The notes beneath the pieces were generated by a model. That model saw only the letters and a list, made by a program, of their open reading frames with translations, had not been told where the DNA came from and did not search any database. The translations under genes were made by a program, and so were the position numbers. Shown here piece by piece: positions 6,636 to 12,322 of a DNA stretch of 12,322 bases (positions are counted from its first letter, which is position 1; each line of letters opens with the position of its first letter). The stretch is from an uncultured Phycisphaerales bacterium (GTDB taxonomy: Bacteria; Planctomycetota; Phycisphaerae; UBA1845; CAIVHJ01). Where the stretch lies: NCBI GenBank assembly GCA_903905665.1, contig CAIVHJ010000372.1, positions 1-12,322 of the forward strand. Reading direction: 5' to 3'.

Positions 6636-7925
6636 ATGCAAGAATTAGCGATTAGTACTCAGAACTCGGCATTGGGTTTGACCGAACCGGCGGCGATCCA
6701 TCGTCAGTTGAAATGCGGAATAGAAATGGCGGTTCTTCCATTGCCGCATCGGCCGGTGGTGACTCTGGAATTCCGATTCCTGACGGGTTACGTTCATGAA
6801 CCACCGGAGAAACTGGGGCTGAACCGCCTCGTGGAACAAACCATCACCAAAGGAACCACACGTCGAACCGGCCGCGAATTGTCGGACGCGTTCGACGCCA
6901 AAGGAATCCGCTGGAGCTCGTGGGCGGGACGTGAAGCCACGTCGTTTCTGATCACCTGCCTGCCCGAATTTCTGGATTCGGCGATGGAGTTGCAGGCCGA
7001 ATTCCTGACCACACCGACGTTCCCGCAGGACGCCTTGCGAGTCACGATCGAAAACTCGATCACCGAAATCTCGCATTTGAGCGACGATCCGCAGGAATTG
7101 TCCGCCAAACTTTTCGCCCGCCAGATTTACGGGCCGGTTTTGGGCCGCCACGTTCTGGGTGAATCTGAAACGATTTCGACGATCACGCAGGAGGATATCC
7201 ATTCGCACTGGCGGGGTCATTATGGCGCCGGTCGAATGCAGGTTTCAGCCGCCGGTCCCATCGATCCTGTTTCACTCGAAAATCGGCTCAACGCCTTGTA
7301 TTCCGAATTCGGAAACTCCGTCCCGGCCGGCCGAGATCGATTTCCATTTGAGTTTCAACCGATCACGTCCCACCACGCCAAGGACCTGGAACAGGAACAA
7401 ATCGGCATCGGATTCCCGGGGGCCTCGCTCGACGATCCGCTCCACTACACCCAGCGGGTGGTCATTGGACTGCTCGCCGGCGGAATGAGTTCGCGTTTGT
7501 TCACCGAAGTACGCGAGAAACAAGGATTGGTGTACTGGGTCTCGGCCTGGACCGAGCATCCGCGAGGTATCGGAATGGTGTTTCTCGGCGCTTCTACGAC
7601 GCCGGAACGATGCGAGAAAACGTTTGAAACGCTCCTGCGCGAAGTCGATCGACTCGGAGAGGATGTCACGCAGGACGAGTTGCAGCGGGTCATCACCGGA
7701 ATCGTCGCCCGGACCGAAACGCGCGGGGACATCACGCGCGCCCGATGCAGCGAATTGGCGGACCATTTGTTTCATTACGGAAAAATCATCCCGCGCGACG
7801 AACTGTTGGCGCGAATTCGAGCCGTAACATTAGAAAACGTGAGGACTTATCTGCAACGATTTCAGCGGAATCGACTGAGCGTGCTGACGCTCGGTCCGAA
7901 AGAACTCAGGTTGGAGCATGATTGA
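6636..7925 (+). CDS. M16 family peptidase, non-catalytic subunit (lacks HxxEH)
   Basis: This 429-residue protein has the two-domain M16B fold (insulinase/mitochondrial processing peptidase-like). Where active members have HFLEHM-x-FKGT, it reads NRLVEQTITKGT (residues 63-74), so both zinc-binding histidines are lost and it cannot itself be a zinc protease. The C-terminal domain keeps the strongly conserved segment GMSSRLFTEVREKQGLVY (283-300), with the Arg and Tyr (R287, Y300) that the non-catalytic partner contributes to substrate binding in heterodimeric M16B enzymes. It should pair with the zinc-bearing product of the next gene, in cytosol or periplasm; no signal peptide is seen. The frame is open with a TTG at 6579, but the ATG at 6636, preceded by GGAAGAG at about 8 nt, begins at the position expected for the family. 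The next gene starts 18 nt after the stop (or 45 nt, using its second ATG), so the genes are an operon. Confidence 0.9.
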   Translation: MQELAISTQNSALGLTEPAAIHRQLKCGIEMAVLPLPHRPVVTLEFRFLTGYVHEPPEKLGLNRLVEQTITKGTTRRTGRELSDAFDAKGIRWSSWAGREATSFLITCLPEFLDSAMELQAEFLTTPTFPQDALRVTIENSITEISHLSDDPQELSAKLFARQIYGPVLGRHVLGESETISTITQEDIHSHWRGHYGAGRMQVSAAGPIDPVSLENRLNALYSEFGNSVPAGRDRFPFEFQPITSHHAKDLEQEQIGIGFPGASLDDPLHYTQRVVIGLLAGGMSSRLFTEVREKQGLVYWVSAWTEHPRGIGMVFLGASTTPERCEKTFETLLREVDRLGEDVTQDELQRVITGIVARTETRGDITRARCSELADHLFHYGKIIPRDELLARIRAVTLENVRTYLQRFQRNRLSVLTLGPKELRLEHD

Positions 7926-7943
7926 TTTTTCCCTTGAATCCCC

Positions 7944-8660
7944 ATGACGCAGAAAGTGTATAACGTGATAATGGACAACCCGTTTACAGAACATCGATTG
8001 GACAACGGTCTTCGGATCGTCATGGAGGTCATGCCCGGTGTCACCAGTGCGGCGGCTGGCTTTCTCGCTCGCACCGGGGCGCGCGACGAGACGCCGGAAC
8101 TGGCGGGTGTGTCTCATTTTCTCGAACACATGTGTTTCAAGGGCACTCCGCATCGGACGTGGCGACAAATCACGATCGACTTTGACGAAATGGGCAGCAG
8201 TTACAACGCCTTCACCGGCAAAGATCGCACGTTTTATTACGGCTGGGTTCCGTCGAATTCCATCGACCGGCAAATCGCGTTGCTGGCGGACATGATGGAA
8301 AGCACCCTGCCCACCGACGAATTCGACATGGAACGCAACGTCGTTCTCGAAGAAATCGCCATGTCCAACGACCAGATCGAGAATCTGGCGTACGACCTCA
8401 TCCATGAGAAGATTTATGGCGGGCATCCGCTGGCTCATCCGGTGCTGGGATATGATCAGACGATTCGGAACCTAACTCGCGACCGGATGTGGGAGTACCT
8501 GAAACGCCGCTACGCTCCTGACAATCTGATTCTGATTGCGGCGGGCAAAATCGCACCGCAACAGATCATCGCCGATGCCGAACGCTCCTGCGGCCACTGG
8601 CGCCCGGCGGGGTCTCCCACCGATCGTCGTCTGCCGTCATTCGCACCCGGTGCGACATAA
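7944..8660 (+). CDS. M16 zinc peptidase, catalytic N-terminal domain; gene interrupted by in-frame TAA
   Basis: This is the N-terminal half (238 residues) of a zinc-dependent M16B protease. It contains the inverted zinc motif H58-F-L-E61-H62 followed by MCFKGT. The third ligand Glu is expected at E137 in VVLEEIAM, about 75 residues on, as is usual in the family. The domain ends with RRYAPDNLILIAAGKI and a short linker. The reading frame continues without shift beyond the TAA at 8658-8660 into the C-terminal M16 domain (8664-9215); removing the stop would give a 423-residue protein, the normal family length. The gene is therefore a single M16B gene split by one nonsense codon at the interdomain linker, whether by mutation, sequencing error or a genuinely split protein. 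The start may be the ATG at 7944 or the in-frame ATG at 7971, which lies nearer the conserved region; neither has a clear Shine-Dalgarno. It forms a pair with the non-catalytic subunit upstream. Confidence 0.85.
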   Translation: MTQKVYNVIMDNPFTEHRLDNGLRIVMEVMPGVTSAAAGFLARTGARDETPELAGVSHFLEHMCFKGTPHRTWRQITIDFDEMGSSYNAFTGKDRTFYYGWVPSNSIDRQIALLADMMESTLPTDEFDMERNVVLEEIAMSNDQIENLAYDLIHEKIYGGHPLAHPVLGYDQTIRNLTRDRMWEYLKRRYAPDNLILIAAGKIAPQQIIADAERSCGHWRPAGSPTDRRLPSFAPGAT

Positions 8661-8663
8661 CAA

Positions 8664-9215
8664 GTGCATGAGCGATTCAATCAGCAGATCGTCGTTCAGG
8701 CTTATCCGGCGCCGGGAGGACAGGACCCGTGGAGCGAAACCGCCGAAGCCGTCGCCGCTATCCTCGGTGGTGAGAATTCCCGGTTCTACTGGCAGATCGT
8801 TCAGGAAGGTTTGGCGCCCCGCGCGGGAGTTTGGCGCGTGGATTATTCGGATTGCGGCCTCATGGTCCTTTCCGCTCAGTGCGAACCCGCGTTTTGCGAC
8901 GAAGTCATGGAAGCCATGACCCACGAGGCCCAGCGTTTGATCCGTGAAGGCGCTACCGAGGACGAAGTCCAGCGCGTCAAGAACATCCGCCGGACTCATA
9001 TTGCCGTCGAGAGCGAGACCCCGTACTATCGTCTGGGTCTGTTGCTGGATGATCTGGAGTATTATGGCCGGCCGCGAACCGTGGCGGAACGTCTCGCCGA
9101 AGTGGACGCTGTCACGACCCGGCGGGTGGCGGAGTATTTGGAACGGTTTCCCATCACGACGGGCGGACATGCGTTCAGCGTCGGCCCTCGTGACTGGATG
9201 CCCGCATCCGCCTGA
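8664..9215 (+). CDS. M16 peptidase C-terminal domain, downstream of in-frame stop (possible pseudogene fragment or separate chain)
   Basis: The 183 residues from GTG 8664 carry the typical second M16 domain: ERFNQQIVVQAYPAPGGQDP at the start, then ENSRFYWQIVQEGLAPRAG at about 37-55, which corresponds to the SSRLF-x-x-VREK-x-GL segment but lacks the Tyr, as is usual for catalytic subunits. It is in the same frame as the catalytic domain and begins two codons after its TAA (stop, CAA, GTG). No ribosome-binding site precedes the GTG, so separate translation would need re-initiation or coupling. The simplest reading is the tail of one interrupted gene; if the product is made, it could associate with the N-terminal chain. 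The end is the TGA at 9213-9215, which overlaps the likely RBS region of the next gene. Confidence 0.8.
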   Translation: MHERFNQQIVVQAYPAPGGQDPWSETAEAVAAILGGENSRFYWQIVQEGLAPRAGVWRVDYSDCGLMVLSAQCEPAFCDEVMEAMTHEAQRLIREGATEDEVQRVKNIRRTHIAVESETPYYRLGLLLDDLEYYGRPRTVAERLAEVDAVTTRRVAEYLERFPITTGGHAFSVGPRDWMPASA

Positions 9216-9232
9216 GGCGAGAGGCGTCAAAC

Positions 9233-9985
9233 GTGAAGTCAACGGATACGAATATGAATGACAATGGATTTCAGAAACTGCGCAAGTTGGTTCAGCGCGA
9301 ATGTGCCGATGCCGAGGTGATGGTCTCTCCCTGGCCGCGATTGGCAGGTTTCTGCACTTTGGCGGCGCTGGTCGCGTGGATTTGGGGGGCCACCTGGGCC
9401 GCCCATTACGTCGGACGCAACATCATCCAAGTCAATGTTTCGATTTTCATGAGCAAAATGTACGCTCCAACCTCCCCATCACCCCAGGATTCGACGACGC
9501 CCGAAACCGAGGTTTCCCGGCAACCTGCCGAAGTTCCCTCCAATACGGTTCCGCGAGAAGATGCTTTGAAGATGCTTGAGGAACAGCGAGCAAAACAAGT
9601 CGAAACAATCAAAACCCGGAGTGGTGATTTTCAGACTCAATTCCAGCGTCAGCAATGGGTGCAGGGGAGCGTCATGGTCATCTGGACCGTTGTGATGGTT
9701 CTGACCGCCGCGTTCATGCTGGGAGCTTCGTTGGCGGGACTGATGGGTTCGTACCGATCACGACGATGGCACCGACATGTCGTCTTCTGGACGTTTCTCT
9801 CGACCGCCTGCTCGATCGGAGGCATCTGGATTCTGAGTCGATGGGGCGGATTCCCGCCTATTCAGGATTATTCCCTGCTCGGTTATATCGCGATGATCCA
9901 GTGCTCCTATGCGATTCTGATCCTCATCGCGCTGACCGCCACGTACCGATCCACCGCGCTGGAAGAACTCACCCATCTGCGATAA
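9233..9985 (+). CDS. Four-helix inner-membrane protein, unknown function
   Basis: The 250-residue protein is predicted to have four transmembrane helices, at about 37-58, 144-171, 183-201 and 214-236. The loop between the first and second helices is about 85 residues: a disordered stretch rich in Pro, Ser and Thr (79-108) followed by a charged, Glu/Gln-rich helix (109-140) that could be a coiled coil. The basic loop RSRRWHRH (175-182) puts the N- and C-termini inside and the long loop outside under the positive-inside rule. I recognise no family. The GTG at 9233 has GAGG eight nt upstream and lies 17 nt after the M16 stop; an in-frame ATG at 9254 is the alternative start. Its tight spacing to the M16 genes suggests co-expression, possibly as a membrane partner. 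The next gene is convergent, with a 14-nt gap. Confidence 0.75.
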   Translation: MKSTDTNMNDNGFQKLRKLVQRECADAEVMVSPWPRLAGFCTLAALVAWIWGATWAAHYVGRNIIQVNVSIFMSKMYAPTSPSPQDSTTPETEVSRQPAEVPSNTVPREDALKMLEEQRAKQVETIKTRSGDFQTQFQRQQWVQGSVMVIWTVVMVLTAAFMLGASLAGLMGSYRSRRWHRHVVFWTFLSTACSIGGIWILSRWGGFPPIQDYSLLGYIAMIQCSYAILILIALTATYRSTALEELTHLR

Positions 9986-9999
9986 TTTGCAGCCACCTC

Positions 10000-10833
10000 T
10001 CATTCAATCGCAATGGAACCGTTGTGGGTTTCAACAGTGAGCAATCCGCCGCCCTCGCCCAATTGACCGTCCATCGACGTACGGGTTTTGTGGTAATTCG
10101 TCACCGGAGGTCGGACGGTGATCTGGCCGTTGTCGGTTCGGGCCTCGATCCGGCAGCAAGCCGAAGCACTCGGCAAAACCCGAACTTCACCGTTGTGAGT
10201 GAGGATCGTGCCGCGAATGGCGCCTTCTCGCGACAATTTGGCGGTGATGGATCCGTTGTGTGTTTCCAGCGAAACTTCCGCACCCATGGTGTCCACGTCA
10301 ATTTCACCATTATGGGTCACGGCGGAGAGGGTTCCCTCGCCCTTGCGAATGTCGATATCTCCGTTGTACGTCTCGATGCTGGTGTTTCCCTTGACACCCT
10401 GAACAGTCACTTCGCCGTTGTGTGTTTCCAGCCGCAGCGCCATCGCCTCCGGCAGCGTCACGTCGTAACTGATGACCTCGACCCAGCCGGGACGTTTGGA
10501 TTCCCGCCAACTGTACTTGAGATTCTGGATTCCCCCGGATTGCGTCACATCGGTTTGAATCGCCTCCATGGCCGCCGCGGCATCCTCATCCGAATCCCCG
10601 CCAAGTTTTTTGGTGATGTCGATACGAATTTTATCCGTCGCCGTCGATGCGGCTACGATGTGGATATACCCGTTGTGCGTTTGGGCTTCGAGAGTTTGAA
10701 TCCCGACAGCCGATAGTTCCAGATGCTCACTCGATTCAACCCAGACCTTCGGTTTGCAACCCAACAACGACGCACCCAGTACGGCCACCACCACCACCAC
10801 AGAAACCCGTCGCGCCAACTGTTTGCATTTCAT
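10000..10833 (-). CDS. DUF4097-like beta-solenoid lipoprotein with T-H-N-G repeats
   Basis: The 277-residue product has a long hydrophobic signal peptide with lipobox L-L-G-C (Cys26), so it is probably a lipid-anchored envelope protein. The rest is a chain of beta strands each carrying a T-[HYD]-N-G motif, with Gly at residues 55, 140, 158, 176, 194, 215, 236 and 272. The spacing is 18, 18, 18, 21 and 21 residues in the core (140-236), as expected for rungs of a right-handed beta-helix. This is the pattern of the DUF4097 family (beta-strand repeat, sometimes called putative adhesin), where function is unknown. GGAG at 8 nt before the ATG supports the start. The convergent neighbour leaves only 14 nt at its 3' end and no terminator is visible. 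It is downstream, on the same strand, of the decayed glycosyltransferase gene (65-nt gap). Confidence 0.85.
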   Translation of the reverse strand: MKCKQLARRVSVVVVVAVLGASLLGCKPKVWVESSEHLELSAVGIQTLEAQTHNGYIHIVAASTATDKIRIDITKKLGGDSDEDAAAAMEAIQTDVTQSGGIQNLKYSWRESKRPGWVEVISYDVTLPEAMALRLETHNGEVTVQGVKGNTSIETYNGDIDIRKGEGTLSAVTHNGEIDVDTMGAEVSLETHNGSITAKLSREGAIRGTILTHNGEVRVLPSASACCRIEARTDNGQITVRPPVTNYHKTRTSMDGQLGEGGGLLTVETHNGSIAIE

Positions 10834-10898
10834 TCGATTTTCTCCATCAATAAAACCAATACCTGCACATTGAGTCTTTCGGTTGCCATCGCAGATTA

Positions 10899-12198
10899 TT
10901 ATCGTGCCGTGGATATTGAATGCAAAGCACGAGGGTCAGGCGTCACACGATCCGCCGTGGACTCGCCCGATTGCAATGGTGCCGAAGATGTTGCGGCCGG
11001 ATTCTTCACGTAGGTATACAAGCAACCGATCCCCGGAAAGCGCGGGTATGGCGGCGAGACCAGTTGATAATCCGATAGATCAAGTTCGTCGGGCGGGAGA
11101 CTTCGACCATAACACACCACGATTCGGTGATAGGCGCGCATGGCGGATCGCAGTAGTTCGTCCGGTTTCTTATTAAGCAGAAGCACCGGACCGTTAAATT
11201 CGCCGGCATAATGCAAGCATTGAAGATACAACGACGAATCCGAAAACAAATCCGGCATGTCGATCCCATCGAACACCAGCAGGTCCTTGGCTGAAACCCC
11301 CGCGCGAATCGCCTGCCCCGCCGCGCGACCCTGCGGTTTCCTTTCCAACGGAAAATAGAAATGCAGCAAAACCATACCCAGAACACACAGGCCTCCCAGT
11401 GCGGCCGGCGCCCATCGTCTGGAGAGATGATGAATTGATAAAACGAGCATTCCCACAAGACCTGGAAGACAAACGTAAGGGAATCGAAGATGCGCCAAGG
11501 TTTCGCGGCCGGTCATCAGGTCTGCGGCGGAGAACAATGCCAACGGGACCAGATACCAGAGAATAAACACGAACGATTCCCGCGCGCGATATCGTCGCAG
11601 AATCCACAGGCAGCCCGCCACGAGAATCAGGCCGATCAGGCTGTGAGCGACGTTCAGATTTCCTTGAACGCTTTGCACGTTGAACAACATCCGAACCGGA
11701 AGATTCAACACGCGAACCCAAGTCTCCCACGTATGCAGGGGAGTACCAGTCACCAGCCAGTGTTGCTCGTGAATGACACTCTGTTGCGCCCAGAAGCTCG
11801 GACCCCAAGCGATCCCCCACATCACCAGAGCACCCAACAGCGATCCCCCACATCACCAGAGCACCCAACAGCGATGCCCCTCAAAGACAGAGCAGGCGCC
11901 GACGAAAGCGCAGCATCGCATAGAGAATTTGACCCAAAATCGGGAACAAACTGAAGTAATGGGTCAGGAGGGCGCACAGCACGCTCGCGGCGTACAATCC
12001 AACATGACTCCAGCGACGTGAGCGGCTCCATTGATGCTCATGCTCTTCAAGGCGCCATCGAACAGACTTCGTCCACCCAAAATTCTGCTCACCAAGATTG
12101 TATACGCGCAACGACGCTGCAAGTCCCAAAATCAACAACAAAGCGACTGACTGTACGATTGTTTCACGCTTCACATTAGCACCGGATGTGACCCGCAA
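10899..12198 (-). pseudogene. Membrane glycosyltransferase (GT39/ArnT/PMT-like), disrupted
   Basis: The gene reads right to left in two frames. Part 1 (12198-11881) starts with a transmembrane helix and LRVYNLGEQNFG, the hallmark N-terminus of polyprenyl-phosphate-sugar-dependent glycosyltransferases, then goes to WSHVGLYAASVLCALLTHYF, a middle membrane segment. The family usually has about 150 more residues between these two, including the first acidic catalytic loop, so an internal deletion is likely. It ends at a TGA (11883-11881). Part 2 (in frame to 10899) continues with several helices, GRETLAHLRFPYVCLPGL and a soluble C-terminal domain. The two parts differ in frame by the 31-bp tandem duplication at 11808-11869: removing one copy puts them in one frame and yields GASLLGALVMWGIAWGPSFW across the joint. 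With the TGA still blocking, the gene is broken at least twice. The start is uncertain (TTG 12198 or GTG 12174). Confidence 0.8.
11808..11875. repeat. 31-bp tandem duplication inside the glycosyltransferase gene
   Basis: Two exact copies (11808-11838 and 11839-11869) of a 31-bp unit beginning AGCGATCCCCCACATCACCA, followed by a partial third copy beginning AGCGAT (11870-11875) that diverges gradually over the next bases. Because 31 is not a multiple of 3, one extra copy shifts the frame of the gene that contains it. Replication slippage is the likely cause. Confidence 0.95.
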
Positions 12199-12260
12199 AA
12201 CTTAGCGGAATCTGACGGCAATCGAAATAATATCATGTCCCGCAAATAATTCCGAATCAT
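12171..12260 (-). CDS. Possible 29-residue upstream ORF overlapping the glycosyltransferase start
   Basis: On the minus strand GGAGG (12269-12265) lies 4 nt before an ATG (12260) of a 29-codon frame, MIRNYLRDMILFRLPSDSAK and onward, ending in ATG-TGA. Its TGA (12173-12171) overlaps the GTG at 12174 that could start the glycosyltransferase fragment, an arrangement that allows translational coupling. The peptide has no recognisable family. The TATAAT covering the same start could instead be a -10 box, so this may not be coding. Confidence 0.2.
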   Translation of the reverse strand: MIRNYLRDMILFRLPSDSAKFCGSHPVLM

Positions 12261-12322
12261 TATACCTCCAAGCACGCCAATTACAGTGTCACTTGAAGAT
12301 GGGTTCGTTTGGTAATTTTGCA

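Noticed and set aside
9655..10716. Long open frame (353 codons) on the plus strand across the membrane gene and the DUF4097-like gene
   Set aside because: It overlaps a real gene in another frame and lies antisense to a lipoprotein gene whose strand is set by signal peptide and repeats; it has no domain and no start signal.
11194..11868. Minus-strand frame with 224 codons overlapping the glycosyltransferase pseudogene
   Set aside because: It is the shifted reading created by the extra 31-bp copy; the continuation becomes atypical and does not resemble the family.
1..12322. CRISPR array, prophage, integrase or defence system
   Set aside because: No regularly spaced direct repeats, no nuclease, integrase or transposase genes could be read; the only direct repeat is the 31-bp duplication.

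Overview
The window (about 12.3 kb, moderately GC-rich) looks like an ordinary bacterial chromosome segment from a Gram-negative-type organism. Several exported proteins carry lipoprotein signals. Isoprenoids come from the MEP pathway (ispD) and there is a diaminopimelate epimerase (dapF). The families present (a two-gene M16 protease, a DUF4097-like lipoprotein, a CBM9-like lipoprotein, an esterase-like protein with an N-terminal carbohydrate-binding-like domain) and the sequence style suggest a planctomycete-like lineage. That assignment is inference from impression, not from a marker gene.

Layout, left to right. (1) 1-1537, plus: the 3' part of ispD, then a lipoprotein with TPR-like helices, closed by a hairpin terminator. 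(2) 1681-1810: a promoter candidate and a tRNA-Lys(UUU) without encoded CCA. (3) 1906-4088, plus: a PLP-dependent trans-sulfuration-family enzyme, then dapF, i.e. sulfur amino-acid and lysine/peptidoglycan metabolism. (4) 4121-4825, minus: a small CBM9-like lipoprotein convergent with dapF. (5) 4826-5147: a 322-nt divergent intergenic region with a nested REP-like palindrome and a promoter candidate for each flanking gene. (6) 5148-9985, plus: a likely operon of an exported alpha/beta-hydrolase-like protein with a damaged catalytic triad, an M16 subunit without the zinc motif, an M16 subunit with HxxEH, and a four-helix membrane protein. The zinc-bearing M16 gene is broken by a single in-frame TAA exactly between its two M16 domains. 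(7) 10000-12260, minus: a DUF4097-like repeat lipoprotein, preceded by a decayed membrane glycosyltransferase gene of the GT39/ArnT/PMT type.

How the genes relate: the two M16 genes resemble the usual pair of a zinc-binding and a non-catalytic subunit, so they should act together, perhaps at the envelope with the adjacent membrane protein. The other genes are metabolic or envelope housekeeping and lipoproteins of unknown partner.

I saw no CRISPR array, phage, transposase, toxin-antitoxin or recognisable defence system, and no clear new system. The most notable points are the split M16 protease, the esterase-like protein with Gln where the catalytic His is expected, the glycosyltransferase pseudogene whose 31-bp tandem duplication accounts exactly for its frameshift, the nested palindrome, and the regularly spaced T-H-N-G repeat protein.
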